From NCBI GenBank assembly GCA_001970955.1, contig MPUH01000344.1:1-63745 (forward strand): a stretch of 63,745 bases of DNA. The letters run 5' to 3'. Positions 42,745 through 53,890 of this stretch are shown here, one piece after another (position 1 is the first letter of the stretch; the number at the start of each line of letters is the position of its first letter). The position numbers and the translations under genes are program-made. The stretch is from Stentor coeruleus (lineage: Eukaryota > Ciliophora > Heterotrichea > Heterotrichida > Stentoridae). The notes beneath the pieces are model-generated. The model was not told the origin of the DNA. It did no database searches and was given only the letters and a program-made list of their open reading frames with translations.

Positions 42745-44377
42745 TAATTATTGTCACGCCATACTTCAATTAACCTACTCTAATTAAGTATATAAATGGT
42801 TTTTATATATAACTTTGAGATTAATTTTAAAATAATATATAAGAATCTGAACATTACAAGGCTGTTTTATTCATACAGTTAAACAATTTTTCATAAATAA
42901 ACTCAAAGGATAAAAAAATAATTCTATCATATTTTCTATATACTTTGTTCTGATATTTTTGATTTATTCTTAACTTTAAGGTATAAGAATATGGTTCTAA
43001 CTTGGTCTTGTTTAAGTTTATGTTTTCTGATTATATTAATAGCTTGGAAGATAAATATCAAAGACTTAAATGTTATATTTATTCGTATAGATTTCAGAAA
43101 GTTTTAGTAAGAAAAGTTGTTGGGTAAAGAATATCTTGTAAGGCTAATTGAAATAATATTATGTGTTTATTGAAAACTATTAGAATAGAGTAGAGGTAGA
43201 GAATATTAGTGATTTGAACAATTAATTTTTGTCTGTGAATTCATTTTTCAGACAGATTATTAAATTTTTATGAAATCTTTGAAAAACCATAAGAATTATA
43301 TATGCATGAACAAACTTTGATATATTAAGTTATTATAGATGGTAGTTTAGTTTATTTGAGGATTATCGTAAGATTTGAGTGAAATAATTAGGAAGTTGGA
43401 ATAAAAACTGTGTTTTTAGATTTGACCTTTAGAATGAGAATTTTAGCTTAAATAATGAACTAAATAGGTTAATTAAGAGAATGTTGTTAGAAGACATATA
43501 GGAAAGCTTTAATAAACTATCTTATAAAATTGTATATTGTATAAAAAGTTAAATTATAAGTATTAACAATTTTTATACTAAATGTTTTTTGTATTGAATA
43601 AATTATACATTTTTAAGATTACCATAATTTCTATGGGAATTTATATTGATTTAAACATCTAAAAGCACCAAAGATTACTCGCACTTTTCTTTTTAACAAT
43701 AAATCCGGTCAACATTCTTGTCACTTTAAGTTTATTTTCCATCTAATTTGATAAAAATACTTGTTCACTTCATTATGATTTGTCTGTACTATAATTATAT
43801 TTTCTTTTCGGAATTTAGATTCATTGTTTTAAATTTAGATTCTTTGACCTCTGGTTATTTTATTAACTTCATCAAGATTAGTTGTTATGATCACTTAAGT
43901 ATTTATTATATAGTGCTCCAAAGACTTAAAAAAAATCCAGTCATTATAACTATTTAATTAACTGCATCAATACATAGAAATAGTCAATTCATTGACTTAA
44001 TTATGCTAATTTNATTATAACTATTTAATTAACTGCATCAATACATAGAAATAGTCAATTCATTGACTTAATTATGCTAATTTTTAAGTTCAAAGCTATT
44101 TGTCAGAAAAAATTATAAGGCGAAACTAAATCCTATGCGAAAAAATCATAATTTCGATAAATAATATTATAATCACTATTTTCTATGCCTTGACAATATT
44201 TATAAGCTTTATTACTTCAACTTTCTATCTAAAAGCATTAAAAAATTATTTATAATGTCATGATCAAATATAATAATCATTAATATGATATCAAAGCGCC
44301 TTGCCCATCACTTTCTTTTCTGAAAGTAAATTATTTCTAACTTTTGGAGTCATCTCTGACCTTAGTTTATCTTTACT
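42745..44377. other. Gene-free stretch with an assembly join
   Basis: AT-rich, no gene accepted. It contains N at 44013 flanked by 70-bp identical copies (43943-44012 and 44014-44083). The plus-strand open frame 43748-43957 starts with TTG and runs into this duplicate; I do not accept it. Confidence 0.6.
43943..44083. other. Assembly join: single N flanked by identical 70-bp copies
   Basis: Copies 43943-44012 and 44014-44083 around N at 44013: an unmerged contig overlap. Confidence 0.95.
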
Positions 44378-44569
44378 TTACTCTCCCTTCAAATCCTTGC
44401 GTTTTTTCTTGTTTACGCGAATAAAAGGAGTGAGTGATACTTTTTCCCGTCCTATTTCAGATCGTCTCTTAAGTTTCTCCGACCTTTGTCTCTATCAATT
44501 ATACTTATTGACGCTATTCCAGTTTATTCCGAATTTATTGATCACGAGATGAGCTATTCTGACCAAAAT
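44378..44569 (-). pseudogene. SANT/Myb-like coding relic or unannotated fragment
   Basis: This segment is richer in G+C than its flanks. The minus strand reads IAHLVINKFGINWNSVNK, then, across a possible 15-nt intron (44490-44504, GTATAATTGATAGAG) that removes TGA and TAG, QRSEKLKRRSEIGREK and a basic tail, ending at a TAA (44378-44380). The first part resembles the second and third helices of a SANT/Myb repeat (LVxxxGxNWxxV). A Trp-Ser-Glu just upstream lies in another frame. There is no ATG in frame, so it is probably a remnant. The plus-strand ORF 44301-44552 is its antisense shadow. Confidence 0.3.
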
Positions 44570-44965
44570 CTATCAAAAGAAAAAAACTCTCAGAAAATCT
44601 AGATAGTTAGGATTATATAAATTTTCTAACTAGATACTCAATAAGGAAAAACTATGTGACATCAAGATATCTTATAAAATTTTAGATTATAAGGAAATCC
44701 TTTTCTTCAACCTTCAATTTTATAATATTTTTTTGATGATGATTCATGATCAAAAATAATTTATAAAATCGAAAATAACATAAAATTTTCGCAAATCTAG
44801 TCAAAAAACATAATGGAATAAAACTATTAGTTTAAAAGTTGTATTTAAACTATGAAGATACAAAAAAATGGTTATTATAAGAATTTGTTCTTTAATGTAA
44901 TGGTATTCTAGATTTCTATTTTCTAAGAATTCCTAACTTTAATTATTTAAGTTTAAGTCATAAAC
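44570..44965. other. Gene-free stretch between SANT-like relic and zinc-finger gene C
   Basis: 396 bp, AT-rich; nothing recognised. Confidence 0.6.
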
Positions 44966-45304
44966 TTAAACAACTTCTTCATTGTCTTTTTTTTGATTAG
45001 GGTCTTCTAATTGTAAAACTCCGTATTTATGCATCTTTCTATGATATGCTAAATGACTATATTGCCTAAATCTTTTACCACAAGAACTACAATAATAAGG
45101 TTTTTGACCTGAATGCCTAAAAGAATGCTCTCTTAAGACTTGTCTGGATGAAAATGATTTCAAACATATTCGGCACTTGTGGAAAATCTTCCCTATATGA
45201 CTCATCTCAACATGTCTCCTAAGATTAAATCTTCCCTGATATTCTTTAATGCAATTAGGAAACGGGCAACAAAACCTCGTGATGGTGCATTGTTCGCTAA
45301 TCAT
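44966..45304 (-). CDS. Three-finger C2H2 zinc-finger protein C (112 aa)
   Basis: ATG at 45304, stop TAA. Fingers: CPFPNC...HVEMSH, CRIC...HSFRH, CSSC...HRKMH, linker SGQKPYYC, finger-3 motif FRQYSHLAYH shared with A and B. The C-tail is acidic (LEDPNQKKDNEEVV), unlike the basic tail of B, so the proteins may recruit different partners. It has the highest-scoring finger structure of the three by eye. The three genes share strand, size and order of fingers, which indicates local duplication followed by divergence of the DNA between them. Confidence 0.9.
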   Translation of the reverse strand: MISEQCTITRFCCPFPNCIKEYQGRFNLRRHVEMSHIGKIFHKCRICLKSFSSRQVLREHSFRHSGQKPYYCSSCGKRFRQYSHLAYHRKMHKYGVLQLEDPNQKKDNEEVV

Positions 45305-47373
45305 AATATTTATGGCTTAAAATTTTCAGGTCAATGTCAATATGCACTGCTTATACTAATACTACCTCAGAATATTCATTACATAATTTATAATGAACTC
45401 TAATTGAGTTGCAATTAGATTCAGCAATGCTTGTGAATTGCAAATTCTCTTTGAAAAAAAATTATAAGTTTTTTACTGTAAAATTCTTAAACTTTGAAGA
45501 AAAAAGTTTTCTGAATAAATTATACAAATCAAAATAAGCCTAAAAAAAATTTAAAAACCTTGTGCTTTTGCTTTATAAAGTTTTTTATGCAAAATGGTTA
45601 TTGATTTCTTCCTGAGTATTAAAATTTCCATTCTAACTTTTATGAAGTAAATGGGTAAAATGTTGCTTTTTAAAGAAAATTTTGATTATAGCAAAGTCTG
45701 GATATTGCGCCAGAAGCTTCTAATTTTAAATGACGTTTTAAAAAGTTTCTTATCTTTAAAGGCAAGATAATAATATAGTAAAATGTATTATAAAAAAAAA
45801 AATGTTAAAATGAACAGAAATAATAAGGGTGTTTAGGGATGCTTTAAAAAACAGTAAAAAATTAAAGAAATACGAATTATATATAATAATTTATCTTAAA
45901 AAGCCTGAGAAAACACATAAAAAAGATTTTTTATAGAGTGAGATTAGTTTATCACAATTTTTGTCAAAGTTTATTATGGAAAAAATAAAGCAAGCTAAGA
46001 TTTCTAATAGGAAAAGGTTAAAATTTCTAATAAAAACAGGCTAGATTATACATTTTTAGTTATAATCATTCGAATTTACTTATAAAAAACTATACTTATT
46101 TAGCTGTTTATTGATAAATATAATTTTAGAAGAATTTTCATATAACTCCTGAAATCACACAAATTAGTACATTGAAAAGCTTTTTCTTATTCTATTTTTG
46201 AGAACAATTTTAAGTATGACAATTTTTTAAAATTAAAATAAGAGTTTTTTATTGCACAGGTATGATTGTAAAAGGTTGTTTGTTCATAATCTATATCAAA
46301 ACCCCCTCATCTATAACATTTTTATCTGTAACCAAAAGTATCGCAACTTCATAGGAATTTTTGATTTGAGAAAATAATGCTTTGGCCTTATCTTTTACTT
46401 ATTAATCAAGTTATAGCCCCTGCTTGATTTTGATTTCCATAAAAATTTCATTTTTTTAACCATATTCTTTGGCTGAGCTGCTATTTTTTCTTTATTCTAT
46501 ATGCTATTGAAGATTTATTTTTTTATGTTATTTTATAATCATTTACTAAGTTTTGAATACAAATAAAAATCGTATATTTTATACTAATTATGAATATTTG
46601 AGATTTTAAAAGCAAGAAAAAAAAGTATGTTTATGTTAAAGAAAATATCGATATTACTAATTTGAATCGTTTTTATAATTTTTTTTATGCATCGTTTTGG
46701 CAATTAAGATATATATGATTGTCAGGAAGTATAAATTGTTAAGATTTAGTTAGTTCTTTAGGATCTAAGACTTTTCTTATTAGACTCCCCTCGCTTATAC
46801 TCAAATGAAATGCGATNCTCCCCTCGCTTATACTCAAATGAAATGCGATAAATGTACAGATTATAAAATTATCTGTGATGCCAATTGTTGATTGTACTGT
46901 ATATTATAAAGCAAATCAATTCCTCCTTACTCGTCAAAAATCTGAACAATATAATCAAATTGTATTTTTCTTAACACTAATGGTAAATTATATGAAAATA
47001 TAAAGTCTTAATAAAATTGAAATCTATTAAGTAACTATCTCAAGATTATCTTAATATCAAAACAATTTAAAAATCAAAAACTCTATATTACCTCACCAAA
47101 AAAATTCAAATATAAGTACTTATTTTCCCATAAAAATGCATTTTATTATACATAAAAAATCGCATTTCACTAATAATAAAGTTGATCGCTACTTATAAAA
47201 TAACAAAGGCAATAACATAAAAATTCCACTTTTCTAAACTTTTTATCCTTTCAAAAACTTCTACAACAATCAAAACACATTCTCCTTATATTCTCTACCT
47301 TCAATTTTTAACCAAAATTAACCCATACTTAAAAGAAGCTTATATTCGGAAAAAAATCAAAAAAAAAATGTTC
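45305..47373. other. Gene-free AT-rich stretch, 2.1 kb, with an assembly join
   Basis: No gene or RNA recognised. N at 46817 is flanked by identical 32-bp copies (46785-46816, 46818-46849). Confidence 0.6.
46785..46849. other. Assembly join: single N flanked by identical 32-bp copies
   Basis: CTCCCCTCGCTTATACTCAA begins both copies. Unmerged contig overlap. Confidence 0.93.
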
Positions 47374-47600
47374 AGGCTTGTGATTGACATACAACTAAAG
47401 TGCTTATGTCACCCGGGCCTATAATATCTGACACTTTTGAGAAGAATTCTAAAGATATTCCACCTTCAACGTGTCATGAAAAAAAATTTATATTCTTAGC
47501 AAGACACTGCTATTTTGAAGATGACCTTTGAGTTTTGCGCTTATATAAACTGTATATATCAGTGGAAGGAGAAGCTCTCATTAACTCGAGTTGTCAGAGG
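47374..47600. ncRNA. Candidate structured RNA gene, family unknown
   Basis: A G+C-elevated block without an ORF in very AT-rich DNA, with consecutive hairpins: AGGC 47374-47377 / GCCT 47417-47420 enclosing TGACATA 47385-47391 / TATGTCA 47405-47411; TGACAC 47429-47434 / GTGTCA 47471-47476 enclosing GAAG/CTTC; GCAAGAC 47499-47505 / GTTTTGC 47532-47538; ACTG 47549-47552 / CAGT 47560-47563; CTCT 47575-47578 / AGAG 47596-47599 enclosing the palindrome AACTCGAGTT. It has no telomere-template sequence and no RNase P, SRP or spliceosomal signature that I recognise. Strand and ends unknown. Confidence 0.4.
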
Positions 47601-49140
47601 GAATCATCACCATTATTATTATAAGCCATTTTCGCTATAGAGATTAAGTAAAGGATATATGCTAAAAAATTTTAGGTTAAAAAAAAATTTTGTATGGAAA
47701 GTTGATTAAATAATTATTAGAATTTATGCAAAGGGTTGAAGTAGAATAAAAATTAGGGTTTTCTTGATGGGTTTAGATTTTTTTTTTTTTCGAGGTAAAA
47801 AGGTGGTGTGCTTTTAGATGCATATGATGGGTTTAATAATTAATAGTTTAAGGCTATGTAAGATTTTTTAGCCTAAAATTGAATCAAAAAGGTTACAAGT
47901 GGTAAATATAAAAAGTACTTTAGATCTGAACAACATGGTAAAATTCTTAATATCAAAGACTTAACTTTTTAGTAATTATTCAATCGATATAAGTATATTA
48001 GTAATTTGCTAATCTTTGATTGATAAAAAGATCATATGGTTCTTATTTCCATAGATCTTATATTTTTTTGATCATGATCTTAGTTTGAAGTCAATAAATT
48101 GTCCTCCAATAGCCCCAAGTATTCGTTTTATAATTTATTAAACATATATAGAATCAAAATGATATATTCTATAACTTAATAGTTTTTATGCTTAGAATAC
48201 CTTAAACTAAGGTATAAATCTGAAAAATTTCATGTTCTAAGGTAAGAAATTCGACATTTTAGCATAAAACAATCTGAAATGGTTAAGATTATAATTTTTT
48301 TCCCAAATTTTAATGGGGAGGCCTTAAATAACTTTAATCAAAAAACAGAGTCTATTTATGAGAAATATATACAACGATCAAGTGTATTCCTGAATACCAT
48401 ATAAGACTTGACATAATATATTTAGAAAATAAGCTTAAGTTATATGGAAATTATATCAGATTCTTTACAAACTTATACAAATTATAATTAGAAAGCAATT
48501 AATTATAATCAAAGATTACTTCTATCAATAAACTTTGATTTCCAAAATACTAGTTAAAAAGATAGGTCAAGATTCCCTTTTATAAACAATAAGGCATTAC
48601 GTCATCAATGCTATTCATAATTTTTTAAATTAGTTTAACTAGAAAAGCTTATGAGTTCTTCATATATCCTATGCTTAAATCAACTAAAACAGGCTTGCTT
48701 TAACAAACTTATATCTAATACAAACTATCACAAAATACTAAATACTTTAAAACCGAAAAGCCAATATACCGAATCTAGATTCTGATAATAAAAAAGCTAA
48801 GCAATCAGTTTAAAGTATTTCTTATAGTTTTCGATCATGTTTATCATAATAAAATAAGAGGATTAAAATTAAGTAAGGATTTCACTACATCCTTTTGTCT
48901 ATAATCTTTAAAAACCATAAAATTTCATTGCTGACATCGAATAAAAAAAGACCAAGAATATTTTTCGATCGAATATTCAAAAATCGAAGCTAAACTTTTG
49001 TATTAATGAATATAAAACATAAGATTATTGAAAATATACAAGACTCACATAAAAATATTTTCTATAAACCACAAGGTTAAATAAGAATTGCAGTGGATAT
49101 ACCATCGCAAAGATTAGTATATTTATGTTATAAGTTCTGA
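47601..49140. other. Gene-free AT-rich stretch, 1.5 kb
   Basis: No ORF, repeat or RNA recognised. Confidence 0.6.
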
Positions 49141-49425
49141 CTAATTTCTTGAGTAGTTTAATGTCAGAAAGTCGATTTCGACTGCAAATCTTGGGTTTAC
49201 ATTAGACATTGAATTCATGTTATTCATGCATTCTTCTATATCAAAAGAAGAGCCTCTATTGCTATTCACCGTATCTTGTTTTAAAGGGGAAAACCTTTTT
49301 TCTAGGAAATTATGTGGGAGGTCACTATAATCAAATACATCAGACTCGCCTGCTTCCATTTTTATATTTATTATGTATAAGTTTGCATAGCCATAATATT
49401 CAGTAATTTTGTGCTTTTGATCCAT
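49141..49425 (-). CDS. Small acidic protein of unknown function (94 aa)
   Basis: ATG at 49425 behind TATATAATAA, stop TAG. An in-frame ATG at residue 23 (MEAGESDVFDYSD) could be the real start if the first is in a leader. Mixed polar composition, Asn/Ser/Asp-rich, with no signal peptide, membrane segment or known motif. It marks the right edge of the gene-poor island. Start context supports it, but its shortness leaves doubt. Confidence 0.5.
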   Translation of the reverse strand: MDQKHKITEYYGYANLYIINIKMEAGESDVFDYSDLPHNFLEKRFSPLKQDTVNSNRGSSFDIEECMNNMNSMSNVNPRFAVEIDFLTLNYSRN

Positions 49426-49960
49426 TTATTATATAAAATTTATATTTAAAGCGATGAGAGAGGGTTATAGAATATTTATAGATTTTTTGATTTTAAATGA
49501 TTTAGAATTTTGTATATTGATTGAAGGATTTTGTAAAATATATTTAGACAATAAAAGTAAAATTCACAAACTTATGTTTATGTTTTTTTATTAGTTTGTG
49601 AATATATATAAGTATTTTTATAAATTTCTCAGATACAATAAATGCATTCGATTTTAAAGATATTTCTAATTAATTCTTCTAATAATCAATTTATCTTAGG
49701 ACATCCCAACTTTATCCCAATAATTCTTATCAATACCAAATTCCCAAAAAACTAATTCCAAAATCTGATTTTGACTAATTCCCATACAAAATCCACCCAC
49801 CTTATCGATTTCTCCCAACATAAAAAATCCTACAAATTCCACAATTCCAATATCATTTTCTTTATCAAAACATATTCCCATACCAAACTCCAATTTTTAA
49901 CACAAACACTAAAATACAAAATCTGAAAATGAACTTAAATAATAGTTAAAATACAAAAGA
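49426..49960. other. Divergent intergenic region, 535 bp
   Basis: The right part (49690-49920) is A/C-rich and G-poor on the plus strand, as expected upstream of the kinesin gene. This makes the minus-strand frame 49696-49893 (TTG start) look open by composition only. Confidence 0.6.
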
Positions 49961-51935
49961 ATGGAATCAAAAGGAACAAGAATCGGTGTTGTTGTACGAG
50001 TGAGACCTTTCCTAAACAAAGAGCTTAAGTCAGGATGCACAAATGATCGAATTGAAGTAAACTCAGACGACAAAACAATAACGTAAATTTTAACTCAGTG
50101 TTTTTTCAGATCAAAAACAGCAGAAACGGTTTGAGTTTGATGAAGTATTTGATGAAAGCATAAGCCAAGAAGTGTTGTATAATCAACTTAAGCTTGATAA
50201 TCTGATTAAAAAAGTAATTGAAGGCTACAATGCAACAATATTTGCGTATGGTCCAACTGGTTCTGGGAAAACATATACAATGGAAGGTTATGATTATGAT
50301 AAAAACTTAAAACCAGTCCTTAGGGTATTTTATATACAGGATGAACTTAAACTAGGACTAATACCGAGACTAGTAAAAAATTTATTTGAAGAAATCAAAA
50401 AAGCCCCAAAACACATTGAGTATACTGTTTACTGCACATATATACAGATCTATAAAGAAAATATATACGATCTGTTAAACCCCGCTCAAATTAAACCCCC
50501 AGGACTGAAACTACGCTGGAACCAACAAGAAGAATTCTATGTAGAAAATCTTTTCATGCATCCTTGTTATTCAGCAAATGAAGTTCTAAATCATTATAAT
50601 TCTGGGCTTAAAAACCGTATAACTTCATCTCATAACGCAAACACTACTTCCTCAAGATCTCATAGTCTTTTAACATTAAATATAGAAGCTATGGACAGTG
50701 AAACAGGTAGTATTTTAACATCTCGTCTACAACTTGTAGATTTAGCAGGTAGTGAAAAAGTTTCTCAAACAGGAAACGAAGGATCAGCTTTAAAAGAAAG
50801 TATCGAAATAAACAAAGCTCTTTTTACATTAAGACAAGTTATATCAACTTTAGCATCAATGCGAGATGGAGAAGCTTCATTTGTCCCATATAGAGATTCA
50901 AAACTAACAAGTTTATTAAAACCAAGTATCGGTGGGAATAGTTACTGTTTAATGATAGCTTGTATAGCTCCACTTGATAGTTTTTTTGATGATAATCTGA
51001 GTACTTTAGCATATGCAACAAAAGCGGCATGTATATCAAATGAGCCTATAAAAAACATAGACCCAAAAACAAAAGTTATAAAAGAACTAAGGGTATTTTT
51101 TATATAGAAAGAAGTAAAAAGACTAAATTTTGAGTTAAAATTAGCAAATCAACAAATCATGATGCTTACAGAAATCGTTAATTTAGACCCTAAAGAACAA
51201 GCAACACGATTAAAAGAAGTAGAAAAACTACCAATGAAAGCTGAAAACCTAACGAGAATACAAAACTTAAGGTCGAATATTGAGTCCATGTCACCATCAT
51301 CACCTTTAAAATGGCAGTCACAAACAGCTTATTCCAAATTTTCTGATGCTGAGTTTTCTGATTTTTCCCTTAGCCCTGAGATTTTAAGCGAAAAACTTTA
51401 TGACAGTGTAAAAATGATTAGAGATTTAATGAATTCTAATAAAAAACTCAAAGATGTTGTAAGCGACCTTACACAACAAAAACGAGCATTAGAAGCTGAG
51501 AATATTCAACTTCAAAATGAAAATCAGGATTTGCAAGAAAAAATGGAAGCACTAGAAAATATAGTAAAAGGTAAAGGGAATTCTAGTAAAATAAATAGTG
51601 AAATTTGGATGCTACAAAAAGAAAGAGAAGGGTTGATAAAAAGGATAGAATTGTTAGAAAAAGAAAATAAGACTACAAATGTAGTCCCGATAAATAAAGG
51701 AGAATGGGGATGGAAAAGTAAAAGGACGGTATTAAGAGGAAGGAAACATATTGATACTGTAAAACCTTTATCTGTAGTAGTTTCTGATAGACATTATGAT
51801 CCAAGAAATACTATAGGTCGAGTAACACCTAAAGCTGTATATAGACCATTAACTCAAGATTATCCAATTGATATGTCGAAACAGGAGGCTATAAATACGC
51901 TATCACAAATACTAATGAAAGGTATGCCTTATTAA
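49961..51935 (+). CDS. Kinesin with N-terminal motor (642 aa, four exons)
   Basis: Exons 49961..50082, 50099..50324, 50340..51092 and 51108..51935. The motor fills residues 1-360: GVVVRVRPF, P-loop GPTGSGKT 92-99, switch I SSRSH, switch II DLAGSE, followed by INKALFTL and YRDSKLTSLLKPSIGG. The neck (KELRKEVKRLNFEL) leads to a coiled coil (about residues 475-550) and a basic C-terminal tail. Motor first and neck after it imply a plus-end-directed microtubule motor. Subfamily is unclear to me. It is probably ciliary or cortical. Three introns of 15-16 nt are required: one restores the N-terminus and one joins motor to neck; the third is in frame without a stop and is inferred from its exact intron shape. 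Confidence 0.93.
50083..50098 (+). other. 16-nt intron in kinesin
   Basis: GTAAATTTTAACTCAG. Splicing joins the first motor strand to the FEFDEVFD strand in frame. Confidence 0.9.
50325..50339 (+). other. 15-nt in-frame, stop-free intron in kinesin
   Basis: GTATTTTATATACAG. Removal gives KPVLRDELKLGLIPRLV; retention would insert VFYIQ without breaking the frame. Confidence 0.8.
51093..51107 (+). other. 15-nt intron in kinesin
   Basis: GTATTTTTTATATAG. Contains an in-frame TAG; splicing gives the neck ELRKEVKRLNFELKLA. Confidence 0.92.
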
Positions 51936-51965
51936 TTATAAGTATTTATATGATAAGATTAAAAT

Positions 51966-52429
51966 AGATTTTAATGATTATACATTAAGAAAGAAAAATT
52001 TTATAAAAGAAAATACTTTTTATCATCCTCACATTAAACTTATAAACATTTAATATTAAAACCTTCAACATTCATATTCTCTTCACAAACCCCAACTTTA
52101 AAATCATCTAATCATATTACTACATATCATTCTAATTAAGCTTATCTAAAAGTATCTTTANGAGATTTTAATGATTATACATGAAGAAAGAAAATTTTTA
52201 TAAAAGAAAATACTTTTTATCATCCTCACATTAAACTTATAAACATTTAATATTAAAACCTTCAACATTCATATTCTCTTCACGAACCCCAATTTTAAAA
52301 TCATCTAATCATATTACTACATATCATTCTAATTAAGCTTATCTAAAAGTATCTTTATTAAGCACAGCCTCTTCAAACTCTTCAATATCAATNATTAAGC
52401 ACAGCCTCTTCAAACTCTTCAATATCAAT
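51966..52429. other. Two assembly joins in succession
   Basis: N at 52161 separates about 195-bp near-identical copies (51966-52160; 52163-about 52356) that differ at several sites, possibly allelic. N at 52393 separates exact 36-bp copies (52357-52392; 52394-52429). The real gap between kinesin and CDPK stops is therefore about 200 bp shorter than shown. Confidence 0.93.
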
Positions 52430-53890
52430 TTTCCCATCTTTATTCGTATCAACTTCATTAAAAATTTCTATCCAGACATCCTCATCAACTTTATGATCAT
52501 TAGCTAGCATTTCTTTAAGTTCAGCAATATTAATAAACCCATCTCTATTCAAATCAAAAGCTTCAAAAGTAGCTCTCATTTTACCTTTACTCATAAGTTT
52601 TTTCCAATTAGTAGCCGCTGTTAGAAATTCAGTATAATCAAGATATCCATTCATATTAGCATCACATTCATTTAAAATTCCTTCAACTTCATCTCTAGAG
52701 AAATCCATAACTAAACAAGCAACAATAAGTTCTTCTCTAGTTAATCTTCCATCTCCATTATAATCCATAGCAATAAATGCTTCTTGTAATTGATAAAGTT
52801 CTTTTGTATGTGTTAATTGACTTACTATAAACTCTAAAGCAGCATGTCTAAGTTTTAGACTACATCTGAACCTTGATAAATTTTTAAATCCTGAGTCTGA
52901 AATACATCTATTAAGCATGTATTGACTATGCCCATTTTGTATCCAAGGGTGTCTAAAAGCATCTTTGGTCGACCAGCGGAGATCTGGGTCTTTTTCTAAC
53001 ATATGTCTGATGAGATCTTTGGCTTCAGAACTTATGTAATCCCATTCTTTGCCTTGAAAAGTTAGTTCCTCAGTTGCGATGCTCTGGCTCATTTGCTTTT
53101 CGTTTTTACCTTTGAAAGGTAAATAACCTGATAACATTAGGTATAAAATCACCCCACAGCTCCAAACATCACTTTTTTCACTACACATACCTAGAAATTG
53201 CTCTGGAGCACGATAATAAATGCTTGTAAATTGTTTTACATTTAGCATTGCTACGTCGTAATTAAGGTTAGACACTCCAAAGTCAATAACTTTTAAAGGA
53301 GAATCAGGGGACTCATTTTGAAGTAATAAATTCTCAGGCTTGATATCCCTGTGTAATACATGATGACTATGACAGAATGCAAGTGCTGAAAGTAACTGCA
53401 GCATATATCCAGAGGCAACACTTTCTGAAAGTGATTTTATTGTCAAAATCTTAGCAAATAACTCGCCACCTGTACAAAGTTCGGTTATTATGTGATAGTT
53501 TCTAACATCTTCCACAACTTCTTTGATTTTTAAAATGTTAGGATGGTCAAGTGTGCGAAGGATTTCTACTTCAACTATCGCATTTGTATCATCTGTTCTT
53601 TTGGCAAAAGTTTTCGGGATTGACTTAATCGCCACATCAAATCCTGTTGTAGTTTGAATTCCTTTACGTACACAGCCAAAAGCTCCTTCACCTAATACAT
53701 CTCCTATTTCATAAAACTGATATAAGTGTCCTTGACGCATATTGACTCGTTCACGAAGATTTATTTTCACTGATTTTTTTCTTTTGTCACACCCTTTACA
53801 ATCATCTTCAGTATAAACACTTTTTAAGTATTGATCTATCGCCAAAAACTTTTTTGGATCAATTGCAATACTAGAACGACAACAACCCAT
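52339..53890 (-). CDS. Calcium-dependent protein kinase (CDPK), about 504 aa
   Basis: Ser/Thr kinase directly activated by calcium. The N-terminus MGCCRSS is a dual acylation signal (myristoyl Gly2, palmitoyl Cys3/4). Kinase domain: GEGAFGCV, catalytic Lys in VAIKSIPK, HRDIKPENLL, DFG, then APE preceded by TSIYYR (the usual GTPYYI is changed), and SGYLPFKGK. After a junction region come four EF hands with intact loops (DYNGDGRLTREE, DANMNGYLDYTE, DLNRDGFINIAE, DTNKDGKIDIEE). An N at 52393 within a 36-bp duplicate interrupts the last residues; collapsing it gives ...EEAVLNKDTFR and a TAA at 52339-52341. Typical of ciliates, plants and apicomplexans. Probably membrane-bound at the cortex. Confidence 0.95.

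Noticed and set aside
43748..43957. Plus-strand ORF of 69 codons
   Set aside because: TTG start and an end inside an assembly duplicate; hydrophobic by base composition.
44301..44552. Plus-strand ORF of 83 codons
   Set aside because: Antisense to the more protein-like minus-strand SANT-like segment.
47440..47465. U5 snRNA-like segment (CTAAAGATATTCC)
   Set aside because: The invariant U5 loop (GCCUUUYAC) and an Sm site in the right place are missing.
49696..49893. Minus-strand ORF upstream of kinesin
   Set aside because: Begins with TTG and is antisense to the G-poor kinesin upstream region.
51966..52356. A genuine 195-bp tandem repeat after kinesin
   Set aside because: The copies flank an N and run up to another N join; more likely unmerged overlapping contigs with allelic differences.
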